The position numbers and the translations under genes were made by a program. The notes under the pieces are model-generated. The model was not told where the DNA came from, made no database searches, and worked only from the letters and a program-made list of their open reading frames with translations. Shown one piece after another: positions 17,003 to 25,746 of a stretch of 64,000 bases of DNA. The stretch covers positions 1 to 64,000 of the forward strand of contig DATHOE010000012.1 in assembly GCA_035485275.1 (NCBI GenBank), written 5' to 3'. This DNA is from DAIDJD01 sp035485275. Its GTDB lineage: Bacteria > Oederibacteriota > JAJYGY01 > DAIDJD01. Within the stretch, counting starts at the first letter, position 1. The number at the start of each line of letters is the position of its first letter.

Positions 17003-17388
17003 ATGTCACGACAGGAAGCGGTAATATTTTCGAGGATCTCGGCTTTGATGACGCCCCCGAAATGTTGGCGAAATCCCGGCTCGCCTCCAAAATCAACGAG
17101 TTGATCCGCGAAAAAGGACTCCGCCAGCAAGCGGCGGCGGATTTGCTTGGAATTAAGCAGCCTAAATTATCGAATTTGCTCCGTGGGGATTTCAGGGGCA
17201 TATCGCAACTGATGATGTTCGAATTGCTGCGCAAACTCGGGAACGACGTCAAAGTGGTCGTTGAACCTAAGCCCAGGACACACAAAGCCGGACAATATTC
17301 GATTGTATTTGCTGAAGGCGCCATGGTAATTGCTGATGGCCCGATCCGACGCCGGGCGAAGAAGGCCGGTTCGACTACTAGGGACTAA
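16999..17388 (+). CDS. HigA-like XRE-family antitoxin
   Basis: The product has 129 residues with an XRE/Cro helix-turn-helix: R-Q-Q-A-A-A-D-L-L-G-I-K-Q-P-K-L-S-N-L-L-type helices at about residues 46-65, then a dimerisation helix and a K-P-R-T tail. The start F-E-D-L-G-F-D-D-A is typical of antitoxins paired with Gp49-like toxins. It should neutralise the toxin and repress the operon through the palindrome at 16611-16630. Translation is coupled to the toxin. Confidence 0.88.
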   Translation: MNVTTGSGNIFEDLGFDDAPEMLAKSRLASKINELIREKGLRQQAAADLLGIKQPKLSNLLRGDFRGISQLMMFELLRKLGNDVKVVVEPKPRTHKAGQYSIVFAEGAMVIADGPIRRRAKKAGSTTRD

Positions 17389-17417
17389 TCTAAATTTGCC
17401 GATCTAATTCCACGCCC

Positions 17418-17448
17418 GCCGCACGCCCAAAAAATCCAGGCGTGCGGC
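17418..17448. terminator. Hairpin between convergent higA and yceI-like genes
   Basis: GCCGCACGCC (17418-17427) pairs perfectly with GGCGTGCGGC (17439-17448) around an A-rich 11-base loop, in the 78-base gap between convergent genes. There is no clear U-tract on either side, so its terminator role is only likely from position. Confidence 0.5.
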
Positions 17449-17466
17449 CAAAGCGCGGCGTAATAA

Positions 17467-18051
17467 TTACTGGGCGGCTACGTCCGACTGCTTGATCAAT
17501 TCGCCGTCGACCATCAGTTCCACTTTGTCGCTGATCATCATGGTGTTGCCCGGGCCGACCTTGTAGTCCAGGCGATGGATGCTTCCGCGTAGGCTGAAGC
17601 CCCGGCGCACTCCGCCCATCATCGGACCCACATTCACGGGATCGGTCAGGGTGGCATCCAGGGTCACGGGCTTGGTGATGCCATGAATGGTCAGGTTTCC
17701 GCTCAGGGCGTATCCGTCCGCGGTCTTGGCGACTTTGGTGGATTCGAAGGTGATGTCGGGGGTCTTGGCCACGTCAAAAAAATGGTCGCTGCGCAGGTCC
17801 TTGTCGCGCATGCCCACCCGGGTGTTCACGCTGGAGGCGTCCACGTCCAGGCTGACCTTTGATTTTTCCAGGTTGTGTTCGTCCAGGTCCACGGTCCCGC
17901 TGAACTTCGCGAAGTTTCCACGGACATGGGACAGGGTCATATGGACCACCTCGAATCCGACTTCGGTGTGCATGGGGTCTATCTTGTAGCTTTGGGCGGA
18001 CAGGGAGGCCGCCCCGAGGACAAGGGCCAGACCGAGCAGGGCTGAGCGCAT
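17467..18051 (-). CDS. YceI-family periplasmic protein
   Basis: The product has 194 residues from the ATG at 18051, which has AGGAGA just upstream. A signal peptide (L-L-G-L-A-L-V-L-G-A-A-S-L-S-A) is followed by a YceI lipocalin-like barrel: Y-K-I-D-P-M-H-T-E-V-G-F, D-L-R-S-D-H-F-F-D-V, the T-F-E-S-T strand and L-T-I-H-G-I-T-K-P-V. The family binds polyisoprenoid chains in the periplasm; the biological role is often unknown. It stands alone, convergent with the toxin-antitoxin pair. Confidence 0.92.
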   Translation of the reverse strand: MRSALLGLALVLGAASLSAQSYKIDPMHTEVGFEVVHMTLSHVRGNFAKFSGTVDLDEHNLEKSKVSLDVDASSVNTRVGMRDKDLRSDHFFDVAKTPDITFESTKVAKTADGYALSGNLTIHGITKPVTLDATLTDPVNVGPMMGGVRRGFSLRGSIHRLDYKVGPGNTMMISDKVELMVDGELIKQSDVAAQ

Positions 18052-18220
18052 ACGGTGTTCTCCTGGAGTTTGTGGCGAATTTAGCGGACGGGAGCGCTTC
18101 ATGGGCGCCCTTATACTCATACAATACGCACGGATTCCAGGATGGTTGCAGATTTCGCCCTATAAATGTCGCGGCCACCCCCGGGTATGCCGCCGGGCTC
18201 TGGGTCCCCGGCTAAAAGCG

Positions 18221-18856
18221 CTACTTCCTGCCGGCCGCCGCCCTGATGCGGACCGCGGAGGGCAGGGGCTCGCCCGCGGCCCGCGCGGTTTTGAGCGTCT
18301 GGCCCATCCAGGCGAGATCCTCAAGCAGGACGCTCAAGGCGATGTCCTGGACAGGGACGCTCGGCTTGCCTTCGGCGTTGAAGGCGTTCTCCACGAAGGG
18401 CACCAATACGGGCGAGCGCAGCGGGACCGCGTCCGCCTCGAGCATGATGGCGCAGAGGTGCTCTACAGCGCGGGCGCCGGCCGTGGCGCCGATGCTGTAT
18501 GCGGCCATGGCGACCGGCTTGTGCCGGAAGCGGAAGGAGAAGAAGACGGAGTCGATGGCGTTCTTGAGAACGCCCGGGATGCTGTGGTTGTATTCCGGGG
18601 TGATGATGAGGTAGGCGTCCCCTTCCGCGATTTTGTCGTTCCAGCGCTTCACCAAGGGGTCGGAATAGGTGGGATTGCTCAGGTCGCCGACCGTGGCGCG
18701 GGTCTCCTGGAAAAAGGGCAGGGGCCAGTCGCGCAGGTCCAGGGTCTCGACCTCGAAAGCCTTCTGGGCCGCGGCCGCGGGGCCGATCCAGCGCAGCAGG
18801 GCGTCGGCGTTGCGTTCGGGGCGTGTGCTTCCAACGATGATCTGCAGTTTGAGCAT
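18221..18856 (-). CDS. NADPH-dependent FMN reductase family protein
   Basis: The product has 211 residues from the ATG at 18856, with GGAGG seven bases upstream. Flavodoxin-like motifs are clear: I-I-V-G-S-T-R-P-E-R at the phosphate-binding loop and T-P-E-Y-N-H-S-I-P-G-V-L-K-N-A-I-D for flavin binding. It should be a soluble, FMN-binding NAD(P)H reductase acting on flavin, quinone, azo dye or chromate. The natural substrate is unknown. It is a single gene, divergent from the SDR gene that follows. Confidence 0.92.
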   Translation of the reverse strand: MLKLQIIVGSTRPERNADALLRWIGPAAAAQKAFEVETLDLRDWPLPFFQETRATVGDLSNPTYSDPLVKRWNDKIAEGDAYLIITPEYNHSIPGVLKNAIDSVFFSFRFRHKPVAMAAYSIGATAGARAVEHLCAIMLEADAVPLRSPVLVPFVENAFNAEGKPSVPVQDIALSVLLEDLAWMGQTLKTARAAGEPLPSAVRIRAAAGRK

Positions 18857-19028
18857 GCGTTCCTCCACGATCGGATTGCGGCGGCGGGGACTGCTGGGAT
18901 TTTGGGGGACCATCAACTATACGGCCGGGGCCGGGCGGCGGTCCATCGGCCGTCGAAACGTTTTTTTCCCGGCCCTATTGCTGTAAGATGTGCCGCCCAT
19001 CCATCCGCATTGTTGACTCAGGTTGCCC

Positions 19029-20045
19029 ATGTCCCTGACCCTCGTCACCGGCGCCAACGGCCACCTCGGCTCCCGCATCGTGCGCAAGCTGCTCGAGCGC
19101 GGCCGCCGCGTGCGGGCCCTGGTGCGCGCGAATTCGAACTTGCGCGGGCTTGAGGAGCAGGGGGCCCTGCTGCCCGGCCTGGAGCTCGTGCGCGGGGACA
19201 TGCTGGAAGCGGCTTCCCTGGACGCCGCCCTGCGGGGCGTGGACCGCGTCTTCCACACCGCCGCGGTCTTCGACACGCGCCTCGCCGACGAAAGCGTCAT
19301 GCAGAAAGCCAACGTGGGGGGCACCTACAACCTGATCCAGGCCCTGCGCGCGCATCCGGTCGAGCGCCTGGTCCACACCAGCTCCGTGGCCGCCATCGGC
19401 TACAGCCGCGACCCCTCCGTGGTGCTGGATGAGAGCACCTGGAACACGGACCCCATCGACGTCTACACCGCCAGCAAGACCGAGAGCGAGCGCCTGGTGC
19501 AGGCCGCGGTCAAGGCCGGCCTGCCCGCGGTGGTGGTGAACCCGGCCACGGTCCTGGGGCCCGGCGACCACAAGCCCACCCCCAGCAACGCCTTCATCCT
19601 CCTGGCCCTGAGCAAGGGGGCGCCCGTGACCTTCAACAGCGGCCACACCTATGTCGACGCGGACGACGTGGCCGAAGGCCATCTCCTGGCCGAGGAAAAA
19701 GGCCGCGTCGGCGAGCGCTATGTCCTGGGCGGCAGCCCCCAGAGCAACGACGCCCTCCTGGCCGACCTGGCCAAACGCCGCGGCGGACGGCCGCCCTTTG
19801 TGCACCTGGGCCACGCCAGCGTGGAGGTCCTGGGCTGGGCCGTGGAGCTCAAGGCCAAAGTGACCCGCTCCAAGCCCCTCTTCACCCGCGCCAAAGCCCA
19901 CAAGCTCATCGATTACTACGGCTATTTCAGCCACGCCAAAGCGGCGTCTGAACTCGGCTACAGCCCCCGCCCCCTTCCGGAAGTCCTGGACCGCGCCGTG
20001 GCCTGGTACCGTTCCCAGGGCTGGCTGGCCACGCCGGCCTCCTGA
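19029..20045 (+). CDS. Extended SDR, NAD-dependent epimerase/dihydroflavonol reductase-like
   Basis: The product has 338 residues. The Rossmann motif T-G-A-N-G-H-L-G is at residues 6-13, with the active-site pair in Y-T-A-S-K and the family strand T-Y-V-D-A-D-D-V-A-E-G-H. The closest resemblance is to the dihydroflavonol-4-reductase-like/HpnA branch, so it probably reduces or epimerises a sugar nucleotide or isoprenoid intermediate. The ATG at 19029 is preferred over a TTG two codons earlier; neither has a good ribosome site. Confidence 0.88.
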   Translation: MSLTLVTGANGHLGSRIVRKLLERGRRVRALVRANSNLRGLEEQGALLPGLELVRGDMLEAASLDAALRGVDRVFHTAAVFDTRLADESVMQKANVGGTYNLIQALRAHPVERLVHTSSVAAIGYSRDPSVVLDESTWNTDPIDVYTASKTESERLVQAAVKAGLPAVVVNPATVLGPGDHKPTPSNAFILLALSKGAPVTFNSGHTYVDADDVAEGHLLAEEKGRVGERYVLGGSPQSNDALLADLAKRRGGRPPFVHLGHASVEVLGWAVELKAKVTRSKPLFTRAKAHKLIDYYGYFSHAKAASELGYSPRPLPEVLDRAVAWYRSQGWLATPAS

Positions 20046-20377
20046 TCCGATTCATACCCATTTTTTAACCCAAAATCGGCACGGCTTCAGGAAGGGCTTG
20101 AAAATCCGCCGGAACTGAGGTCCCGGGCTCCGGAAAACGAATTTCCCCGGTTCCGGCAGCGGGGGTGCCGCATGTCAGATTTTTGGGAAGTTTCAAAACA
20201 CCCTTTTTCCCTTATTAGGATTGCGCTAAACCCTTGATTTTGCTAACCTTCTTGCGGTTGGCGTCCCAATCCGGCGCCAATGAAAGCGGGCCGCGAGGCC
20301 CGTTTTCTGTTTTTCAGGCCCTTCTAGATTGGGGCCCCGGCGGCCATAGGCCCGAAGATCTAACGAAAGAGGTAAGC
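20046..20377 (+). other. 332-base non-coding region: nusA leader
   Basis: No convincing gene lies here. The first 150 bases hold nothing I can name, apart from a G/C-rich stretch and a T-rich tract (20200-20220). At 20221-20249 there is a weak promoter-like pair (TTGCGC, TAACCT). The terminator-like hairpin at 20287-20314 follows, then 60 bases to the nusA start with AGAGG at 20368-20372. rimP, which usually precedes nusA, is absent. Confidence 0.6.
20287..20314 (+). terminator. Terminator or attenuator hairpin upstream of nusA
   Basis: CGGGCC (20287-20292), a GCGA tetraloop and GGCCCG (20297-20302) are followed by TTTTCTGTTTTT. The stem is flanked by A and T bases that extend pairing. It lies 242 bases after the SDR gene and 64 before nusA. 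It could end the upstream transcript or attenuate the nusA operon. Confidence 0.75.
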
Positions 20378-21691
20378 ATGAGCTCGATTGTCCTGGAGGC
20401 TCTGGAAGCCCTGGAGCGCAGCAAGCGCATCGACAAAAAAGTCCTGCTGGAGGCACTGGAAGCCGCGATGGCTTCGGCCGGCCGCAAGGCATACGGCGCC
20501 AACCTGAACATCGCCGTCGAATTCAACGAGGTCAACGGCGAGTTCAAGGCCTATTCGGTCAAGAAGATCGTCGAGGCCGTGGCCGACCCGGACCTTGAGA
20601 TCAGCCTGGAGGAGGCCCGCAAGAAGGACTCCGAGGCGCAGATCGACCAGGAAATCAGGATTTTGCTGCCCAAGGTCGACTTCGGCCGCATCGCCGCCCA
20701 GACCGCCAAGCAGGTGGTGCTGCAGCGCGTGCGCGAGGCCGAGCGCGAGAAGGTCTTCGAGGACTTCAAGAACCGCCTCAACGACGTGCTGACCGCGGAG
20801 GTCCTGCGCATGGACGGCCGCAGCGTCATCCTCGACATCGGCGGCGGCACCGAGTCCGTCCTGCCGCCCAAGGAGCAGATGTTCAAGGAGGAGGTCATGC
20901 CCGGCGACCGCCTCAAGGTCTTCGTGGTGGACGTGCGCCGCACGGCCCGCGGCCCCCAGGTGGTGGTTTCCCGCACCCATCCCAGCCTGGTGAAGAAGCT
21001 GTTCGAGGCCGAGGTGCCCGAGATCCAGGAGGGCATCGTCGAGATCAAGGCCGTCGCCCGCGAGGCCGGCGTGCGCACCAAGATGGCGGTGCAGAGCTAC
21101 GACGAGAAGGTGGACCCCGTGGGAGCCTGCGTGGGCATGAAGGGCATCCGCGTGCAGGCCGTGGTCACGGAGATCCTGGGCGAGAAGATCGACATCATCC
21201 CCTGGTCCGACGAACCGGCCAAGCTGATCGCGGCCGCGCTCAGCCCGGCCCGCGTCTCGCGCGTGCTCATCGAAGAGGCCGCCAAGAAGTCGACCGTGGT
21301 GGTGGCCGAGGACCAGCTCAGCCTGGCCATCGGCAAGAAGGGCCAGAACGTCCGCCTGGCGGCCAAGCTCACCGGCTGGAAGGTCGACGTCAAGAGCGAG
21401 GTCCAGATGGCCGAGGAGCAGCTGCGGGAAGCCAGCCAGGAGCTGGCCGCGCAGGAAGCCGCCGCGGCGGGCTCCGAAGAGGAAGTGTTCGAACTGCCGG
21501 GCATCGGCGCCAAGCTCACCGCGCGCCTCATCGAATCGGGCTACGACGACCTCGAGAAGATGGCGGCCGCCGAGGTCGAAGAGCTGGTCAAGATCGAGGG
21601 CATCGGCCAGAAGACGGCCGAGCGCATCCGCGACGTGGCCGCCCGCCTGATGCGAGGCGAAGAGATCGAGGAGACGGACCCGGAGGCATAG
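20378..21691 (+). CDS. nusA: Transcription termination/antitermination factor NusA
   Basis: NusA binds RNA polymerase and nascent RNA to control pausing, termination and antitermination. The 437-residue product has the N-terminal RNAP-binding domain (R-I-D-K-K-V-L-L-E-A-L-E-A-A), an S1 domain at about 135-200, and KH1/KH2 with P-V-G-A-C-V-G-M-K-G-I-R and A-I-G-K-K-G-Q-N-V-R-L-A. It ends in helix-hairpin-helix repeats (L-P-G-I-G-A-K, I-E-G-I-G-Q-K-T-A) from about residue 371, a tail also seen in ComEA/RuvA-type folds. The ATG is fixed by AGAGG at 20368. It is the first gene of the nusA-pnp operon. Confidence 0.97.
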   Translation: MSSIVLEALEALERSKRIDKKVLLEALEAAMASAGRKAYGANLNIAVEFNEVNGEFKAYSVKKIVEAVADPDLEISLEEARKKDSEAQIDQEIRILLPKVDFGRIAAQTAKQVVLQRVREAEREKVFEDFKNRLNDVLTAEVLRMDGRSVILDIGGGTESVLPPKEQMFKEEVMPGDRLKVFVVDVRRTARGPQVVVSRTHPSLVKKLFEAEVPEIQEGIVEIKAVAREAGVRTKMAVQSYDEKVDPVGACVGMKGIRVQAVVTEILGEKIDIIPWSDEPAKLIAAALSPARVSRVLIEEAAKKSTVVVAEDQLSLAIGKKGQNVRLAAKLTGWKVDVKSEVQMAEEQLREASQELAAQEAAAAGSEEEVFELPGIGAKLTARLIESGYDDLEKMAAAEVEELVKIEGIGQKTAERIRDVAARLMRGEEIEETDPEA

Positions 21692-21692
21692 A

Positions 21693-21722
21693 CGCCGGGG
21701 CGCCCAAGGCGCCCCTTCGGCG
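21693..21722 (+). other. Strong RNA hairpin in nusA-infB gap
   Basis: GGGGCGCC (21697-21704) pairs with GGCGCCCC (21708-21715) over a CAA loop, and outer CGCC/GGCG arms can extend it. Only two Ts follow, so full termination is unlikely. A processing, pause or stability element is more plausible. Confidence 0.5.
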
Positions 21723-21776
21723 GGTCCTTCGAATGCGTGGCGCGTTGATGGAGTTACCCAGAAGGGAAGGAAGACC

Positions 21777-24377
21777 GTGAGCAAGATCAGAGTGTTCGAA
21801 CTGGCCGAGAGGGCGGGTTGCACGCCGCAGGAACTGCGCGACGAGCTCCTGAAGCACGGCAAGCCCGTGCACAGCAATCTTTCGTTGGTGGAAGACCCCT
21901 TCATCGAGCTGATGATCGCGCATTTCGGCGGCGGCAAGGCCCCCGTGGCCAAGCCCGAGCCGGTGGCGGCCGCGGTGGCCTCCGAGGCGCTTCCGGCGGC
22001 GCCCGCGCGCCCCGTGGAGAAGATCGGCGTCACCATCGACATGACCATCCCTTCCGTCCCCAAGTTCGCGATCCCCAAGAAAAAATTGAAGGTGGTCCCC
22101 AAGCCCGAAGAGGCGCCCGCGCCGCCGGCCCCGGCCGCCGAAGCCCCGGCCGCGGTCGTGGCGGATCCCGCCGACCCCGCGGTGGCGGCCCCGCCCGCGC
22201 CCAAGCCGGCGCCCCGCCCGGAGCCGCGCGCCCTGACCTCCGTGAATTTCGACATCCCCAAGCGCGAACGGCCGAAGATCGTGGAGGTGCTCGCCCCTGA
22301 GCGCCCCAGCGGCATCGTGCGCAGGGACGGCTCCTCGGTGCCGAGCTCCGCCCCCGCCATGGGCGGCCCGGCCGCGCGCCGTCCCCGTCCCGGCGACGCC
22401 CCCGCTGCCGGCGCGACCGGCGCTGCCGCCGCCACGGCCCCCGCCCCCGGCGCGGCCCCCGCTGCCGGCGCGGCCAAGCCCAGCGGCCCGCCCAAGCCCG
22501 GCGTCAAGGGCAAGCCCGGCAAGAAGGACCGCCGCGAGAAGCAGGAGCAGGATTTCGGCCTGAAGCCGAGCGAAACGAAGATCACCGCCCCCGTCAAGAT
22601 CGACGGCGCGCTGCGGCCCCTGCTGCTTCCCGAAGGCGCCAGCATCTCCGAAATGGCCCAGGCCATGGAGGTGAAGGCCAGCGAACTGATCAAGAAGCTG
22701 ATGGTGGACTTCAAGGTGATGGCCACCGTCAACCAGAAGCTGCCCAAGGACGTGGTCGAGACCCTGGCCGTGGACTACGGCTTCGAGGTCGTCCACGAGG
22801 GCCTGTACGGCGAAAACCTCCTGAAGGAGGAGAACGACGACCCCGCCCGCATGGTCCTGCGCGCCCCGGTGGTGACCATCATGGGCCACGTCGACCACGG
22901 CAAGACGACGCTCCTGGACGCCATCCGCGACGCCAAGGTCGCCATGGGCGAGGCGGGCGGCATCACCCAGCACATCGGCGCCTACAAGGTCAAGCTGCCC
23001 GAGCACGAGGGCTTCGCCGGAGGCGAAGTGGTCTTCCTCGACACCCCCGGCCACGCGGCCTTCACGGCCATGCGCGCGCGCGGCGCCAAGGCCACGGACA
23101 TCGTGGTGCTGGTGGTGGCCGCGGACGACGGCGTGATGCCGCAGACCGTGGAAGCCATCGACCACGCCAAGGCGGCCGGAGCCCCCATCGTGGTGGCCAT
23201 CAACAAGATCGACAAGGAAGGCGCCAACCCCGACCGCGTGATGCAGGAGCTGGGCAAGCACGGCCTGGTGCCCGAGGAATGGGGCGGCGCGACCATCATG
23301 GCCCGCCTGAGCGCCAAGAAGCGCCAGGGCGTCAAGGAGCTGCTGGAGCTGCTGGCCCTGCAGGCCCAGGTCATGGAGCTCAAGGCCGACCCCGGCCGCC
23401 GCGCCGAGGGCGTGGTGATCGAAGGCAAGCTCGACAAGGGCCGCGGAGCCGTGGCCACGGTGCTGGTGCAGAAGGGCACCCTGCGCGTGGGCGACCCCGT
23501 GCTGGTCGGAAACCATGTGGGCCGCGTGCGCGCCCTGGTCAGCGATTTCGGCGGCAAGCTCCAGGCGGCCGGGCCCTCCACCCCCGTGGAGCTGCTGGGC
23601 CTCTCGGGCGTGCCCGAGGCCGGCGACCGCGTGCAGGCGGTGGACGACGAGAAGCTGGCCCGCCAGATCGCCACGCGCCGCCAGGCGGTGGCCCAGGACC
23701 GCGACCGCGCCAACCGCGGCCACGTGAAGCTGGAGGACCTCTTCGACCGGATCCAGACCGGCGACGTGAAGGAGCTCAACATCGTCATCAAGGCCGACGT
23801 TTCCGGCTCGGTCGAGGCCCTCAGGGGAGCCTTCGCCGACATCAAGTCGGACAAGGTCAAGGCCCGCGTCATCGGCGGCAGCGTCGGCGCCATCAACGAG
23901 AGCGACGTCCTGCTGGCGGCGGCCTCCGACGCCCTGGTGCTGGGCTTCCACGTCAAGGCCTCCCCCGAGGCCGTCGACCTGGCCCACCGCGAGAAGGTGG
24001 AGATCAGGCTCTACGACGTCATCTACGACGCGGTCAACGACGTGCGCGACGCCATGACCGGCCTGCTGGAGCCCCACTACAACGAGGTCTCCATCGGCAC
24101 CGGCGAGGTCCTCAAGATCTTCCGCATCAGCAAGGGCTTCATCGCCGGCTCCATCGTCAAGAGCGGCAAGATCACCCGCGACTGCAGCCTGCGCTTCACG
24201 CGCGGCGGGGAGAAGGTCTGGGAGGGCAAGCCCATCGGCCTCAAGCGCTTCAAGGACGACGCCCGCGAGGTGCTCGAGACCCAGGAGTGCGGCATCAGCC
24301 TGGACCCCTCCTGCGACATCAAGGAAGGCGACCTGTGGGAAGCGCTGATCCAGCAGGAAGTGGCGCAGAAGCTTTAG
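21777..24377 (+). CDS. infB: Translation initiation factor IF-2
   Basis: IF-2 is the GTPase that brings initiator tRNA to the ribosome. The 866-residue product starts at GTG after GGGAAGGAAG. It has a short N-terminal IF2N helix domain and a long Ala/Pro/Lys-rich linker to about residue 260. A second IF2N domain precedes the GTPase near residue 365, with G-H-V-D-H-G-K-T-T-L, D-T-P-G-H-A-A-F and N-K-I-D. Domains II-IV follow, including D-V-S-G-S-V-E-A-L. Complete and typical for a GC-rich bacterium. Confidence 0.97.
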   Translation: MSKIRVFELAERAGCTPQELRDELLKHGKPVHSNLSLVEDPFIELMIAHFGGGKAPVAKPEPVAAAVASEALPAAPARPVEKIGVTIDMTIPSVPKFAIPKKKLKVVPKPEEAPAPPAPAAEAPAAVVADPADPAVAAPPAPKPAPRPEPRALTSVNFDIPKRERPKIVEVLAPERPSGIVRRDGSSVPSSAPAMGGPAARRPRPGDAPAAGATGAAAATAPAPGAAPAAGAAKPSGPPKPGVKGKPGKKDRREKQEQDFGLKPSETKITAPVKIDGALRPLLLPEGASISEMAQAMEVKASELIKKLMVDFKVMATVNQKLPKDVVETLAVDYGFEVVHEGLYGENLLKEENDDPARMVLRAPVVTIMGHVDHGKTTLLDAIRDAKVAMGEAGGITQHIGAYKVKLPEHEGFAGGEVVFLDTPGHAAFTAMRARGAKATDIVVLVVAADDGVMPQTVEAIDHAKAAGAPIVVAINKIDKEGANPDRVMQELGKHGLVPEEWGGATIMARLSAKKRQGVKELLELLALQAQVMELKADPGRRAEGVVIEGKLDKGRGAVATVLVQKGTLRVGDPVLVGNHVGRVRALVSDFGGKLQAAGPSTPVELLGLSGVPEAGDRVQAVDDEKLARQIATRRQAVAQDRDRANRGHVKLEDLFDRIQTGDVKELNIVIKADVSGSVEALRGAFADIKSDKVKARVIGGSVGAINESDVLLAAASDALVLGFHVKASPEAVDLAHREKVEIRLYDVIYDAVNDVRDAMTGLLEPHYNEVSIGTGEVLKIFRISKGFIAGSIVKSGKITRDCSLRFTRGGEKVWEGKPIGLKRFKDDAREVLETQECGISLDPSCDIKEGDLWEALIQQEVAQKL

Positions 24378-24397
24378 CATCGAGCCTGGAGGCCCCT

Positions 24398-24766
24398 GTG
24401 GATTTCAAGCGTTCGGACCGGGTCGCCGACAGGGTGCGCTCGGACATCAGCGAGCTGCTGCTGAAGAAGGTCAACGACCCGCGCATCGGCTTCGTCAGCG
24501 TGACCCGGGTCAAGACCAGCGACGACCTGCGCAACATGACGGTCTACGTCTCCGCCTTCGGCGCCGACGAGGCCAAGAAGAAGCGCACGCTGCAGGGGCT
24601 GAAGTCGGCCACGCCCTTTTTGGAGCGCGAGATCTTCCGGCTCCTGAACATCAAGGTGGCCCCGGAGCTGCTGTTCAAGATCGACGACAGCCTTGAGCAG
24701 GGCCAGCAGGTGCTGAAACACATCAAGGAAGCGGTGGCTTCGGACCGGAAGGAAAGGGAACCGTGA
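24398..24766 (+). CDS. rbfA: 30S ribosome-binding factor A
   Basis: RbfA helps late 16S processing and 30S maturation. The 122-residue product has the single KH-like fold with R-V-A-D-R-V-R-S-D-I-S-E-L-L, D-P-R-I-G-F-V-S-V-T-R-V and P-E-L-L-F-K-I-D-D-S. The start is a GTG at 24398 with TGGAGG at 24387-24392. It follows infB by 20 bases and overlaps the next gene by four. Confidence 0.95.
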   Translation: MDFKRSDRVADRVRSDISELLLKKVNDPRIGFVSVTRVKTSDDLRNMTVYVSAFGADEAKKKRTLQGLKSATPFLEREIFRLLNIKVAPELLFKIDDSLEQGQQVLKHIKEAVASDRKEREP

Positions 24767-25746
24767 CCAAGCGAAGGATCGCGCCGCCCAAGGCCCTGGT
24801 CGAGGCGCTCTTGGGGGCCCGCACGGTGGCCATGGTCACCCATATCAACCCGGACGGGGACGGGCTCGGCAGCCAGGCCGCCCTGGCCAAGGCCCTGCGC
24901 TCCCTGGGCAAGGCCGTGGTGGTGGCGAACAACGACCCCACGCCGGCGCAATATTCCTTTTTGGGCCTGGACGCCTTCGCCGGCGACCCGGCCGGCGCGG
25001 AGCTCTGCGTGTCGCTGGACTGCCCGGTGCTGGAGCGCCTGGGCGCCAAGGGCAAGGCCGCCTTCCTGGCCGCCCCCATGGGCGCGGTGATCGACCACCA
25101 CGTCCCCAAGGAGCCCTTCGGCCACAGCGTGTGGATCGCGGACCACGCCGCCGCCACCGGCGAGATGATCGAGGCCCTCCTGCCCGAGCTGGGCGTCGCC
25201 CTGGACGCGCCCATGGCCACGGACCTCTACGCGGCCCTGGTCAACGACACGGGCTGCTTCAGGCACAGCAATTCCGACGCCTTCACCTTCGCCTGCGCCG
25301 TGCGCCTGCTCGAAGCCGGCGCCGACAGCCGCGAGGTCAACCGCCGCCTCTTGGACGAGAAGCCCCTGCGCCAGGTGCGCCTGCAGGCCCGCGTGCTGGA
25401 CACCATGCGCCCCCTGGCCGGCGGCCGCGCCGCGCTGGTGACGGTGAGCGCCGCGGACCTGGCCGCCTTCTCCGCGACCTGGGAGGACACCGACGGCCTG
25501 GCCGAGACCCTGCGCTCCATCGAGGGAGTCGAGGTGGGCGCCATGCTGCGCGAGGAGGGGCCGCTCACGGCGAAGCTCAGCCTGCGCTCCAAGTTCGCCT
25601 TCGACGTCAACGCCTTCGCCAGGACCTGGGGCGGGGGCGGGCACGCCAAGGCCGCCGGGGCCACCCTGGCCCTGCCCTTCGGCGAGGCGGTCAAGGCGGT
25701 CTCCGATGCGCTGGACCAGGCCATCTCCGCGGCCCGGCGTCCCTGA
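24763..25746 (+). CDS. DHH/DHHA1 phosphoesterase, NrnA-like oligoribonuclease
   Basis: The product has 327 residues with T-H-I-N-P-D-G-D-G-L-G-S at the N-terminus, V-I-D-H-H-V (the DHH motif), T-G-C-F-R-H-S-N, and a DHHA1 domain with G-G-G-G-H-A-K-A-A-G. NrnA-type enzymes degrade nano-RNA and often dephosphorylate pAp. This position, between rbfA and truB, is a common home for the family in many phyla. The GTG start overlaps rbfA; its stop overlaps truB (TGATG). Confidence 0.93.
   Translation: MTKRRIAPPKALVEALLGARTVAMVTHINPDGDGLGSQAALAKALRSLGKAVVVANNDPTPAQYSFLGLDAFAGDPAGAELCVSLDCPVLERLGAKGKAAFLAAPMGAVIDHHVPKEPFGHSVWIADHAAATGEMIEALLPELGVALDAPMATDLYAALVNDTGCFRHSNSDAFTFACAVRLLEAGADSREVNRRLLDEKPLRQVRLQARVLDTMRPLAGGRAALVTVSAADLAAFSATWEDTDGLAETLRSIEGVEVGAMLREEGPLTAKLSLRSKFAFDVNAFARTWGGGGHAKAAGATLALPFGEAVKAVSDALDQAISAARRP

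Noticed and set aside
20360..24380. Very long antisense frames over nusA and infB
   Set aside because: NusA and IF-2 on the plus strand are complete and conserved; the antisense frames arise from GC-rich codon use.
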